Positions 16,022 to 24,546 are shown, counted from the stretch's first letter. The stretch is DNA of 38,012 nucleotides from Modestobacter caceresii (GCF_000761485.1 NZ_JPMX01000043.1:1-38012); one strand, 5' to 3'. A program made the numbers and translations. Notes: a model not told the origin generated them from the letters alone.

Positions 16022-18349
16022 TTGTCGAGCCCGTCCCCGGACGTCGCCCCTGACCCGGCCATCGCCGCCGAGCAGGACGCCGTCACCGACCTGTACCGCC
16101 GGCTGGATGCCGCCCGCGAGCTCGCCGTGACCCGCTTCCGGCAGGCGCTGGCGAGCCCGGTGATCAACCCCCAGTCCCTCGGTGAGCGGGAGGCCGCGGC
16201 GCGTTTCCACTCCCAGCGGATCACCGCGCTGGACGCCGCCGACCACGGGCTGGTGATCGGCCGGCTGGACCGCCAGGAGCAGCCACAGCCGCTCTACATC
16301 GGCCGGGTCGGGCTGCCCGCCGACGACCCCGCGGGCGACCCGGCCCTCGTCGACTGGCGCGCGCCGGCGTCCCGGCCGTTCTACACCGCGACCCCGTTCC
16401 GGCCCGAGGGCGTGGTGCGCCGCCGGCACATCCGCACCCGCAGCCGGGCGGTCACCGCGGTCAACGACGAGGTGCTCACCGTGCGCCCCGAGGACACCGA
16501 CGGCCCGCCGCTGACCGGCGAGGCGGCGCTGATGGCCGCGCTCACCGCCCAGCGCACCGGCCGGATGGCCGACATCGTGGCCACCATCCAGGCCGAGCAG
16601 GACGCCATCATCCGCAGCGACGCCCGCGGGGTGCTGGTCGTGCAGGGCGGCCCGGGCACCGGGAAGACGGCGGTCGCGCTGCATCGGGCGGCCTACCTGC
16701 TGTACACCCACCGCGACCGGCTGGCCCGCAGCGGCCTGCTCGTCGTCGGGCCCACGCCGACCTTCCTGCGCTACATCGCCGACGTGCTGCCCGCGCTCGG
16801 TGAGACCGGGGTGCTGCTCGCCGGGCTCGGCCAGCTGCGCCCCGGGCTGGACGCCCGCGGCGCGGAGAGCCAGCAGGTGGCCGAGGTCAAGGGCCGGCTG
16901 GCGATGGTCGACGTGCTCAAGGCCGCCGTCCGCGACCGGGAGACGGTGCCCCGCGGCATCCGCGAGCTGCGCATCGACGGGGTGTCGATCAAGCTGCGCG
17001 CGGTCGACCTCACCCGCTGCCGTACCGCCGGCCGGCGCGCGTCCCGGCTGCACAACCTGGGCCGGCCGGCCTTCCGCCGCGCCCTGGTCGACCTGGTCGC
17101 CCAGCGCTACGCCGACCGGATCGGCGCCGACGTGCGCGGCGGCGGCAGCCTGCTGGACTCCCGGGACCTGGACGCGCTGCGCTCGGAGATCGCCGGGGAG
17201 GCCGCCGTCCGGGCGCTGGTCGACGAGATGTGGCCGGTGCTCACCGCCGAGCAGCTGCTCGGTGACCTGCTCTCCTCCCCCGAGCGCATCGCGCGGGCGA
17301 CGAAGGGCTGGACCGACGAGGAACGCGCCCTCCTGGCCCGGCCGGCCGGCACGCCGTGGACGCCGGCCGACGTCCCGCTGCTGGAGGAGGCCGACGAGCT
17401 GCTCGGGTACGACGACAGCGCCGACCGCGCCCGTGAGGCACGTCGTCGTCGGCAGGCCCGGGACGAGGCGCAGGAGACCCTCGACCTGCTGTACGGCTCC
17501 CGCTCCACCGACCTCGACGACGACGAGGACGGCGAGGAGCTGACCGCCGGCGACCTGCTGGACGCCGAGATGCTCGCCGACCGCGAGGCCGAGGTCGACG
17601 TCCGGTCGGCCGCCGAGCGGGCGGCGACCGACCGCACCTGGACCTTCGGGCACGTGGTCGTCGACGAGGCGCAGGAGCTGTCGGCGATGACCTGGCGGCT
17701 GCTGGCCCGCAAGTGCCCCACCCGGTCGATGACCGTCGTCGGCGACCTGGCCCAGACCGGCAGCCTGGCCGGCGCCACCGACTGGGGCGCGGTCCTCGCG
17801 CCGCACGCCGCTGCGCAGTGGCGGCTCGCCCAGTTGACGGTGAACTACCGGACCCCGGCCGAGGTCATGGCCGTCGCCGCCGACGTGCTGGCCGCCGGCG
17901 GCGCCGGCACCACCGCGCCCCGGTCCGTGCGCAGCACCGGGGTGCCGCCGACCGCCGAGCAGGTGAGCGAGGCGACGCTGCTCCCCCGGGTCGCCGACGT
18001 GACCGCCGAGCTGGCCGCCGCCGGGGGCACGGTCGCGGTGATCGTGCCCCCGAGCCGGGTCGACGACGTCGTCGACTGCCTGCGCACCGGCTGGCCGGCG
18101 GTCTCCAGCGGCCCGGCCGCGGACTCCTCCGCCGGGCCGGTCGTGCTGGTGCCCGCCGACGCCAAGGGCCTGGAGTTCGACTCGGTGCTGCTGGTCGACC
18201 CGGCCGCGGTGCTCGCCGAGGGCGTGCGCGGGCACAGCGACCTGTACGTGGCGCTCACCCGGCCCACCCAGCGGCTGGCCGTGCTGCACCCCGGCGAGCT
18301 CCCCCGCGAACTGGACCGCCTCACCGAGCCCCAGCCGGTCGAGGGGTGA
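16022..18349 (+). CDS. HelD-like superfamily 1 helicase / RNA polymerase recycling factor
   Basis: The 775-aa protein matches actinobacterial HelD proteins, which release stalled RNA polymerase and can protect it from rifampicin in mycobacteria (HelR). N-terminal helical arm (about 15-75) is followed by YIGRVGL, VDWRAPASRPFY, Walker A GGPGTGKT (209-216), then the helicase motifs VVDEAQELSAMTWRLLARK (Walker B), VVGDLAQTG, LTVNYRTPAEVM, DAKGLEFDSVLL and DLYVALTRPTQRL. The TTG start at 16022 has GAGGAG nine bases upstream; no ATG fits. An acidic insertion (DLDDDEDGEE) sits in the middle. Convergent with a nitroreductase pseudogene, separated by a palindrome. Confidence 0.9.
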   Translation: MSSPSPDVAPDPAIAAEQDAVTDLYRRLDAARELAVTRFRQALASPVINPQSLGEREAAARFHSQRITALDAADHGLVIGRLDRQEQPQPLYIGRVGLPADDPAGDPALVDWRAPASRPFYTATPFRPEGVVRRRHIRTRSRAVTAVNDEVLTVRPEDTDGPPLTGEAALMAALTAQRTGRMADIVATIQAEQDAIIRSDARGVLVVQGGPGTGKTAVALHRAAYLLYTHRDRLARSGLLVVGPTPTFLRYIADVLPALGETGVLLAGLGQLRPGLDARGAESQQVAEVKGRLAMVDVLKAAVRDRETVPRGIRELRIDGVSIKLRAVDLTRCRTAGRRASRLHNLGRPAFRRALVDLVAQRYADRIGADVRGGGSLLDSRDLDALRSEIAGEAAVRALVDEMWPVLTAEQLLGDLLSSPERIARATKGWTDEERALLARPAGTPWTPADVPLLEEADELLGYDDSADRAREARRRRQARDEAQETLDLLYGSRSTDLDDDEDGEELTAGDLLDAEMLADREAEVDVRSAAERAATDRTWTFGHVVVDEAQELSAMTWRLLARKCPTRSMTVVGDLAQTGSLAGATDWGAVLAPHAAAQWRLAQLTVNYRTPAEVMAVAADVLAAGGAGTTAPRSVRSTGVPPTAEQVSEATLLPRVADVTAELAAAGGTVAVIVPPSRVDDVVDCLRTGWPAVSSGPAADSSAGPVVLVPADAKGLEFDSVLLVDPAAVLAEGVRGHSDLYVALTRPTQRLAVLHPGELPRELDRLTEPQPVEG

Positions 18350-18350
18350 G

Positions 18351-18368
18351 CCGGGTCAGCTGACCCGG
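18351..18368. terminator. 18-bp perfect palindrome between convergent ends
   Basis: CCGGGTCAGCTGACCCGG occupies the space just after the helD stop and includes the TGA of the truncated nitroreductase on the other strand. It could act as a short bidirectional hairpin, but it has no loop beyond the GC core and no T-run. Alternatively it marks the deletion join that removed the nitroreductase C-terminus. Confidence 0.45.
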
Positions 18369-19061
18369 AGCACCTCGTCGGCCGGTGTCGCGGGGGTGGG
18401 CCGTGGTCCGCTGCCGCCGGCGAAGTCGCGGACGGCGAAGTTCGTGGCGCGGCTCTCCGTGGGCAGGGCCGCGACCGGTACCCCGTCGGGTGCGTCCGGG
18501 TCGGTCCGCAGCCAGGCCTGCAGCTCGGCCAGGTACGCCGGGTCGTGCTGCTCCAGCTGCTCGCCCTGGTCGAGCAGGAGGGCGACCGCCGTCTCCTCCT
18601 CCGTCCGGCTGATCGGCTTGAGCCAGACGCCGTCCCGGCCCGCCTCGGCCTGCAGCCGGTCGACCAGGCCGGCCGGCAGCGGCTCGGGCAGGAACGGCGC
18701 ACGGTCGGTGTGCCGGGCGCCGATCGCCGCGGCCGCCCGCACGTCGGTGGCGTCGGGCTCGCCGCGCCCCGTCACGCGCACGGTCGCCAGGTGCTCCGGG
18801 GTCAGCGGGGTCAGGCAGCACGTCGACCTCGGCGGTGACGCCGGACGCCCGCAGGACCACCACCGCGAACTGCACGGCCACCCCACAGCTGAGCACCTGC
18901 TGACGGCCCGTGGGGTCGATCGCCGGCAGGCCCCGGGCGGTGTCGCGCCGCACCTCCAGCCGGTCGCCGGAGGCGGTGAACGTCCAGGGCTGGGTGTTGT
19001 GGATCGACGGTGCCCGCACCGCCTGCTCCACCACCTGGGGCCACTGCGCCTGGTCCAGCAT
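18356..19061 (-). pseudogene. frameshifted and truncated Acg-type nitroreductase
   Basis: From the ATG at 19061 (AGGAGA upstream) the frame reads MLDQAQWPQVVEQAVRAPSI, HNTQPWTF, DPTGRQQVLSCGVAVQF, typical of Acg-like FMN nitroreductases. Near 18810-18830 the homologous reading moves to another frame, continuing as LTPEHLATVRVTG, ARHTDRAPFLPEPLPAGLVDR, YLAELQAWLRTDPDAPDGVP, VRDFAGGSG. One extra base (or two missing) accounts for the shift. The reconstructed protein ends after about 235 residues, short of the family's usual 320 or so, with the C-terminal third missing beside helD. Two lesions argue for a decaying gene; a sequencing error could explain the shift but not the truncation. Confidence 0.8.
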
Positions 19062-19144
19062 GTCGGTCTCCTGTCGCCCTCGGGTGCGTCTCCCCCAGCC
19101 TCCCCGCCCGACCGGACGCAGCGCAGGAGCCGAAGGTCCCGGGG

Positions 19145-21436
19145 TCAGGCGTCGCGGGTGAGCGCCAGCAGGGCGATGTCGTCGGCGCGGTGTGCTCCGG
19201 CCAGCTCGGCCAGCAGCCGGTCGCAGAGCTCGTCGGCGCCCACAGCGGCCCAGCGCTCGGCCGCCACCTGCAGCCGGGCCAGGCCGGTGTCCAGGTCGCT
19301 GGTGCGGCTCTCCACCAGGCCGTCGGTGTACAGCAGGAGCGTCGCCCCCGGCGGCACGACGCCGCTCCACTCGACGGCGGGCGCCGGTGGTGCCCCGAGC
19401 ATCCGGCTGGGCGCCACCGGCAGGTACTCGGCGCGGCCGTCGACGATCAGCAGCGGCGGCGGGTGCCCGGCCGAGGCGACGTGCAGCAACCCGGTGGGCA
19501 GGTCCAGGGTGGCGAAGAGGGCCGTGGCCATCCGCTGCAGCCCGAGCAGCGGCCAGCTGGCCTGCAGCCGGTCGATGACCGCGGACGGCGCAGGCGCCTC
19601 CACCAGCAGGGCCCGGTAGACGCTGCGCAGCTGCCCCATCGTCGCCGCCGCGGTGATGTCGTGCCCCACCACGTCGCCGACCGCGATCGCCACGTGGTCG
19701 CCGGGCAACGTGGCGACGTCGTAGAAGTCCCCACCGATCTCCACGCCGGAGGTGGCGGCCAGGTAGCGCACGGCGACGGTCATCCCCGGCACCGCGGGCG
19801 GGTGCGGCGGCAGCAGGGTGGCCTGCAGGGTGTGCGAGGTCCGCGACTCCAGCTCGTACCGCTGGGCCTTGGCGAGCACCAGGGACACCTGGTGCGCCAG
19901 CTGCTCGACCACCTCGACGTCGGCGGCGGTGAACGCGCCCCGGCGCCGGTCGGCGCTCAGGGTCAGCACGCCCAGCGACCGTCCCTCCGCCACCAGCGGC
20001 ACGCTGACGATGCTGGCCAGCTCCAGTGCCCGCACCCCCGCCAGCTCCCGGGGATCGCGGACCACCGAGACCAGCCAGGCGTCGTCGGGCGCGGAGAACC
20101 ACTGGGTGCGTCCCTCGGCCAGCGCCCGCCGGGCCGGGAAGGGCAGCTCCCGGGCCGGTGGCGCCCACTCGAGCAGGTCGTCGACCAGGTGCTGGCGGGC
20201 CGGGTCCCCGTGCCGGGCGAGCACCCGCCGGGCCCCGTGCTGGGTGACCAGGTCGAGCATGCAGACGTCGGCCAGCCGCGGCACGGCCAGCTCCGACAGC
20301 CGGTCGACCGTCTCCCCCACCCCGGCCGCCGCGGCCATCTGCCGTGCGGCGTGCAGCAGGAAGGCCGAGCGCGCGGCCTGGCGGGTGGTCTCCTCGTGCA
20401 GCCGGGCCCGCTCCAGCGCCTGACCGGCCTGGCGGCCCAGCGTCCACAGCAGGTCGACGTCCCCGTCCGAGAGCACGCCGTCCCGGGGCTCGTCGAGGTC
20501 GATCAGGTCGTCGGCGCCCGAGCTGCCCTGGCCGAGCAGCAGGACGCCGAGCCGGCGGGTGTCGGCGGACACCGGGACGACGACGAGCGCCTGCAGCTCC
20601 GCGCTCTCCAGCGCAGCGGCCAGCTCGGGCCGCCGGCCGTGCAGCCGCTCGTCGGGCACGACGACCCGCAGCCCCTCGGCCAGCTCCAGGGCGATCCGCC
20701 CGTCGGCCGCGGTGGCCAGCTGGTCCAGCAGGGCAGCCGGCAGACCGTCGCTGCGGGCCACGACCAGCTCCGACCGCCGCACCACACCGTCGGCGTCGCC
20801 GTCGGACCCGGCCGGACCGGGGACGACCAGCAGCAGCGCGGCTCCGCGACTGCGCAGCGCCGAACGCGCCTGCTGGACGACGACACCGGCCACGTCGGCC
20901 ACCGACGTCGCGCCGGCCAGCTGCACGACGACCTGCTGCAGCGTCCGCGACCGGGCCTCGGAGAGCTCCGCGGCCCGGTGCGCGGTCAGGATCTCCCGCT
21001 CGTAGCGCCGCCGGGCGGTGGCCTCGAACAGCGTCGCGCGCACCAGCACCGGCCGACCCTCGGGGTCGCGCAGCTCGACCGCGTTCACCAGGCAGGGCAG
21101 CACCGAGCCGTCGTCCCGGACGACGTCCAGGGCGACCTCGCGGACCGCCCCCTGCATCCGCAGCAGCGGGGCCAGGTGGGTGTCGTGGAAGACCTGGCCG
21201 CCGACGCTGAGCAGGTCGCGCAGCCGGGTGCGCAGCACCCGCTCGGCGGGGCGGCCCAGCCAGCTGCACAGCGTCTGATTGACCTTGACGATCGTCCCGT
21301 CCGGCAGCGTGGACAGGTAGCCGCAGGGTGCGTTCTCGTAGAGGTCGGCCGGGTCGTCCTCGAGCAGCTGGTCCAGCTGCGCCCGGTCGCCCTCCCCGCG
21401 ACGACGGTCGGAGCCGGCCGTGCGGGACACCGTCAC
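19145..21436 (-). CDS. RsbP-like PP2C phosphatase with PAS and two GAF domains
   Basis: The 763-aa protein has a PAS domain (about 25-150, ENAPCGYLSTLPDGTIVKVN), two GAF domains (about 175-330 and 355-520), and a C-terminal SpoIIE/RsbU PP2C phosphatase domain (about 540-760) with EIGGDFYDVATLPGD, AVGDVVGHDITAAATMG, ASAGHPPPLL, LLLYTDGLVESR and ADDIALLAL. Such proteins dephosphorylate a STAS anti-sigma antagonist to release an alternative sigma factor. The GTG start at 21436 overlaps the stop of the RsbQ-like gene (GTGA), the same pairing as the Bacillus rsbQ-rsbP energy-stress operon. A STAS protein that could be its substrate is at 27697-28044. The extra GAF domains suggest additional inputs. 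Confidence 0.9.
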   Translation of the reverse strand: MTVSRTAGSDRRRGEGDRAQLDQLLEDDPADLYENAPCGYLSTLPDGTIVKVNQTLCSWLGRPAERVLRTRLRDLLSVGGQVFHDTHLAPLLRMQGAVREVALDVVRDDGSVLPCLVNAVELRDPEGRPVLVRATLFEATARRRYEREILTAHRAAELSEARSRTLQQVVVQLAGATSVADVAGVVVQQARSALRSRGAALLLVVPGPAGSDGDADGVVRRSELVVARSDGLPAALLDQLATAADGRIALELAEGLRVVVPDERLHGRRPELAAALESAELQALVVVPVSADTRRLGVLLLGQGSSGADDLIDLDEPRDGVLSDGDVDLLWTLGRQAGQALERARLHEETTRQAARSAFLLHAARQMAAAAGVGETVDRLSELAVPRLADVCMLDLVTQHGARRVLARHGDPARQHLVDDLLEWAPPARELPFPARRALAEGRTQWFSAPDDAWLVSVVRDPRELAGVRALELASIVSVPLVAEGRSLGVLTLSADRRRGAFTAADVEVVEQLAHQVSLVLAKAQRYELESRTSHTLQATLLPPHPPAVPGMTVAVRYLAATSGVEIGGDFYDVATLPGDHVAIAVGDVVGHDITAAATMGQLRSVYRALLVEAPAPSAVIDRLQASWPLLGLQRMATALFATLDLPTGLLHVASAGHPPPLLIVDGRAEYLPVAPSRMLGAPPAPAVEWSGVVPPGATLLLYTDGLVESRTSDLDTGLARLQVAAERWAAVGADELCDRLLAELAGAHRADDIALLALTRDA

Positions 21437-22224
21437 GTCCAGGCCCGGATGGCGGCCGTGGTCTCCTCCGGTGCGCTCAGGTGCGGGCAGTGCCCGGTCG
21501 CGGACAGCTGGGTGAAGGTCGAGCCGGGGATGTGCTCGTGCACGTACCGACCGGCCGTCTCGGGCGCGATCACGTCCTCCGAGCACTGCAGCACCAGGGT
21601 GGGGACGTCGACGCCGGGCAGGTCGGCCCGGTTGTCGGAGAGGAAGGAGACCCGGGCGAACTGCCGCGCCACGTCGGGATCGGTGCGGCAGAAGCTGTTG
21701 GTCAGCTCGGCGGCCAGCTCGGGCCGGTCCGGGTTGCCCATGATCACCGGCGCGATCGCGGCGGACCAACCCAGGTGGTTGGCGTCCAGGTTGTCCAGCA
21801 GGTCCTTGATCTGGGCCCGGGAGAAGCCCCCGACGTAGTCGCCGTCGTCGACGTACCGGGCGCTGGGCCCGACCATCACCAGCGCCCCGAACAGCTCGGG
21901 GGCCTGGGCGTGGGCCAGCACCCCGATCATGGCGCTGACCGAGTGCCCGACGAACACCGCGTCGGTCAGCTCCAGGTCGCGCATGACCTCGACGACGTCC
22001 GCGGCGTACCCGTGCAGGCTGTTGTACTTCACCGGGTCGTAGGCCGAGAGGTCGGAGTGGCCGAACCCCACGTGGTCGAAGGTGACCACCTGGTGATCCA
22101 CCTCGAAGTCGGGGGTGATGAACCGCCACATGTTCTGGTCACAGCCATAGCCGTGTGCGAACACCATCGGCCGGCCACCTGGTCGACCGCTCACACGGAC
22201 GTAGTGCCGCGTGCGGACGCTCAT
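21433..22224 (-). CDS. RsbQ-like alpha/beta hydrolase
   Basis: The 263-aa protein belongs to the RsbQ/KAI2-D14 branch of alpha/beta hydrolases. VFAHGYGCDQNMWRFITPDF is the RsbQ signature, with nucleophile elbow GHSVSAMI (Ser95), acid residue in LQCSEDVIAP and His in ATGHCPHLS. In Bacillus, RsbQ with an intact catalytic triad is needed for RsbP to sense energy stress, and probably supplies or processes a small hydrophobic ligand. Its coupling here to an RsbP-like phosphatase supports that role. TAGGTT ends seven bases before the ATG, so it may have its own leaderless promoter. A CYP152 P450 gene ends 50 bp upstream on the same strand. Confidence 0.92.
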   Translation of the reverse strand: MSVRTRHYVRVSGRPGGRPMVFAHGYGCDQNMWRFITPDFEVDHQVVTFDHVGFGHSDLSAYDPVKYNSLHGYAADVVEVMRDLELTDAVFVGHSVSAMIGVLAHAQAPELFGALVMVGPSARYVDDGDYVGGFSRAQIKDLLDNLDANHLGWSAAIAPVIMGNPDRPELAAELTNSFCRTDPDVARQFARVSFLSDNRADLPGVDVPTLVLQCSEDVIAPETAGRYVHEHIPGSTFTQLSATGHCPHLSAPEETTAAIRAWT

Positions 22225-22231
22225 GGGGACG

Positions 22232-22237
22232 AACCTA
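22232..22237 (-). promoter_or_regulatory. -10 element for rsbQ-like gene (leaderless)
   Basis: On the minus strand TAGGTT lies seven bases before the ATG at 22224, the spacing of leaderless starts. A clear TTGAC-type -35 is missing; GGAAC with GTT about 15 bases later at the same place could instead be an ECF-type promoter. Confidence 0.45.
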
Positions 22238-22274
22238 CGCGACCGGGCTGTTCCGGTACCAGCCTCCGCACCGG

Positions 22275-23534
22275 TCAGCCGGGCCGGACCGCGGTGAGCA
22301 CGACCCCACTCGCCGGCCGTGCGGGGATGCGGCTGAGTGAGATCTCCAGGTCCTGGGGCGGCAGGGTGTACGTCAGCCGGGCCAGCCGGACGGCGAGCGC
22401 CGACAGCAGCGCGACGGTGATGTCCTCGCCGGGGCAGCGGTGCCCGGTGCGCGGGTCACCGGCCCCCTGCGGGACCAGCTCCCACGGGCCGATCCGCCGG
22501 ACGGCGGCGCCGGCTCCCTCGCCGTCCAGGAACCGCTCGGGCCGGAATGCGTAGGGCTCGGGGAAGAGCTCAGGATCGTGGTTCTGCCCGAACAGGTCCA
22601 GCAGCACCATGGCCCCGGCTGGCACCGTCTCCCCCTCCCACTCGACCGCCCGCGGCGACCGGCCACCGATGAACGGGGCGAACGGGTAGAACCGGCGCAC
22701 CTCGTGGGCCACGGCCGTGGCGAACGCCGGCTCGCCGGTGCGCAGCCGCTCCCGGATGGCCGGCCAGTGGTGCAGGGCGTGCGCGGTGAAGCCGACGAAC
22801 CAGCAGACGGCGACGGTCGGCCGGATCACGTTGAGCACCTCGACCGCGGCCACCCGCGGCTCCAGCAGCTCCCCGTCGGAGTCGCGGTGGCCGGCGACGA
22901 CATCGAGCACCGAGCCCGCGGGCACGCTCCGCCGGCCGCTGCGCACCTCCTCGACGATCCCGGCCAGCCACGCCTCGCGCCGCTGCCGCGCCCGGCGGGC
23001 ACGCCAGTGCCGAGGGGCACCAGTGGCGAAGCCGTCGACCAGGGTGGTGAGGTCGCGGGCCAGCGCCGGCAGCTCGTCCTCGCTGACCGGCACCGCCGCC
23101 CAGTCACAGACCCCGCGGGTGAGCACCTCGGCGGCTGCGTCCATCAGCACGACCTGCGGCTGCTGCGCCCAGCGCTGCGCGGCCTCGTCCCAGGCGGTGG
23201 TGACCCGGTCGACCAGGTCGCCGATCCCCTCGCCCATCAGCAGGTCCACGAACATCGCCTTGCGCACCCGGTGGGGCTCGCCGTCGAGGGTGTGCACGGC
23301 CCCGTGACCGAACAGCGTGCTGACGACCGGCTCGGGCAACGCACCGCTGCGGCGCACGTTGCGCTCGTCGTAGAGGAAGCGAGCGCCACCGGCCCCCACG
23401 AGGCCGAGGGTCGGGCGCACCATCAGCCGGGTGCGCACGGTGTCCCGACCGGCCGCGCGGCGCAGGTCGGGCAGCCAGGCGTAACCCCTGGCCAACATCT
23501 GGATCGACTGGTCCAGCCGGGGCATGCGGATCAT
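22275..23534 (-). CDS. CYP152-family cytochrome P450 (fatty-acid peroxygenase/decarboxylase type)
   Basis: The 419-aa protein is a CYP152 peroxygenase, which uses H2O2 without redox partners to hydroxylate or decarboxylate fatty acids. The heme Cys is in QGAGDPRTGHRCPGE (Cys367); the substrate carboxylate-binding Arg-Pro pair is in NVIRPTVAVCW (Arg238-Pro239); FYPFAPFIGGR and RPERFL are also typical. LFGHGAVHTLDG places His81 where OleT has His85 and P450-BSbeta has Gln, a residue linked to alkene-forming decarboxylation. The ATG at 23534 gives the usual length; GAGGAGG lies 48 nt further upstream, so a start at GTG 23582 cannot be excluded. It precedes the rsbQ-like gene on the same strand. 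Confidence 0.88.
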   Translation of the reverse strand: MIRMPRLDQSIQMLARGYAWLPDLRRAAGRDTVRTRLMVRPTLGLVGAGGARFLYDERNVRRSGALPEPVVSTLFGHGAVHTLDGEPHRVRKAMFVDLLMGEGIGDLVDRVTTAWDEAAQRWAQQPQVVLMDAAAEVLTRGVCDWAAVPVSEDELPALARDLTTLVDGFATGAPRHWRARRARQRREAWLAGIVEEVRSGRRSVPAGSVLDVVAGHRDSDGELLEPRVAAVEVLNVIRPTVAVCWFVGFTAHALHHWPAIRERLRTGEPAFATAVAHEVRRFYPFAPFIGGRSPRAVEWEGETVPAGAMVLLDLFGQNHDPELFPEPYAFRPERFLDGEGAGAAVRRIGPWELVPQGAGDPRTGHRCPGEDITVALLSALAVRLARLTYTLPPQDLEISLSRIPARPASGVVLTAVRPG

Positions 23535-23636
23535 GGCCTGTGGCGTTCCCACCGGGCCGTCGGGGAAACCGGAGCTCAGCACCCTCCTCGCGCGCCGCCG
23601 TCGTCGTGGCCCAGCAACCGCAGCAGCGCGTGCACC

Positions 23637-24350
23637 TCAGCCGCGGCCCCGCCAGGTCGCCGGGGACTCGTCCGGCAGGGGCTCGCCCCTGGCGGCCCGC
23701 GCAGCGGCGTAGGCCGGGTGCCGGAAGCGGGCCATCGGCCCGTCGGCGGCCAGCCCCGGCGGCGCGTGCAGGACGGCGTCGAAGTGCACGGCCGGGTCCG
23801 GCGGGTCGGTGGGCCGGAGCAGCGTGACCTGGGCGAACGGCTCGTCCGGGCCGCGGCCGATCGCCGCGCAGAGGGTGATCTGCAGGCCGGGGCCGTGGAC
23901 GGTGAGCCCCGGACGGTCGGAGGGGATCCCCGACCGCTGCGGGACGGCGGTCAGCCGCACCGGGCCGGCCGCGCTGCCGTAGGCCATGATCGACCCGTAG
24001 CTGCTGCCGGCGTCCTGGCGCAGGACCGGGACCCGGCGGCTCCACCGGCCGGTGCCGGTGGAGGAGAGCAGCAGGTCCACCGGGGGGTCCCGCGGCAGTC
24101 GCAGCGCGAACCCGAGCAGGTCCGGCAGCGGCCGGGGCAGGCCCGCGCCGCGGGAGAGCCGCACCAGGACGTCGTCGGTGCCGGTGGAGTCCAACCAGGG
24201 GACCCCGGTCTCCCGGGGCAGCCCCCAGCGCTCGAGCCGAGCGGAGAAGGTCAGCCCTCGTGGGTGCAGGGGTTTGGCACCACGGGCACGGGCGAGCGCC
24301 GCGAGCGGGACGGCGACCGCTCGGCCGGCGATGTCGACGACGGGCAGCAT
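23637..24350 (-). CDS. conserved hypothetical protein, 237 aa
   Basis: I do not recognise a named domain. The protein begins MLPVVDIAGRAVAVPLAALA and has blocks PWLDSTGTDDVLVRLSRGAG, LPDLLGFALRLP, DLLLSSTGTG and SSYGSIMAYGSAAGPVRL, and a basic tail. It looks like a beta-rich soluble protein resembling widespread actinobacterial hypotheticals; some segments recall heme-catalase-like or ligand-binding barrels, but that is weak. TAATCC ends seven bases before the ATG. It lies upstream of the CYP152 gene on the same strand (about 100 bp gap), so co-transcription and a lipid-related role are possible. Confidence 0.7.
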   Translation of the reverse strand: MLPVVDIAGRAVAVPLAALARARGAKPLHPRGLTFSARLERWGLPRETGVPWLDSTGTDDVLVRLSRGAGLPRPLPDLLGFALRLPRDPPVDLLLSSTGTGRWSRRVPVLRQDAGSSYGSIMAYGSAAGPVRLTAVPQRSGIPSDRPGLTVHGPGLQITLCAAIGRGPDEPFAQVTLLRPTDPPDPAVHFDAVLHAPPGLAADGPMARFRHPAYAAARAARGEPLPDESPATWRGRG

Positions 24351-24444
24351 GCCCAGCGGATTACCAGCCGGCGGTCAGGTCACGCCTGGGTTCGGGGCCC
24401 TCCGGGCCGGCGCCCCGTTGCGCACGGCCGGCGGGTGGTGTCGA

Positions 24445-24546
24445 TCAGTGCCGGGTGGTGCCGCAGTCGGCGCAGCGCTTCCGGGCGCTGGCGTTCTTGC
24501 GTCGGCAGTTCTCGCACGTCCAGAGCGTGCGTTCGATCGTGCGCAT
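24445..24546 (-). CDS. 33-residue RanBP2-type zinc-finger protein
   Basis: A very small gene encodes MRTIERTLWTCENCRRKNAS followed by a second half with CADCG and ending TTRH. The W-x-C-x2-C-x10-C-x2-C spacing with an Asn after the first Cys pair is that of RanBP2/zinc-ribbon fingers, which bind one Zn and often contact RNA or protein. GAGAGGAAC sits about six bases before the ATG, and third positions are G/C-rich. Almost the whole protein is the finger. It is adjacent to the membrane protein gene with a Cys-rich tail, though a link is not shown. Confidence 0.8.
   Translation of the reverse strand: MRTIERTLWTCENCRRKNASARKRCADCGTTRH

Noticed and set aside
15041-18289. Minus-strand open frame of 1082 codons
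   Set aside because: It lies opposite the helD-like and across the alaX gene and is an effect of high GC reducing stop codons; both overlapped genes have full catalytic motifs.
18804-18830. 9-nt tandem duplication as the cause of the nitroreductase frameshift
   Set aside because: A 9-nt duplication keeps the frame; a separate single-base change is required.
18321-21269. Minus-strand open frame of 982 codons in another frame
   Set aside because: Shadow of the RsbP-like phosphatase and the pseudogene; sequence is Arg/Gly/Ala-rich without domains.
23576-23635. 19-codon ORF between the hypothetical gene and the P450
   Set aside because: It begins two bases after the preceding stop and could be a coupling peptide, but it has no ribosome binding site of its own and no distinctive sequence.
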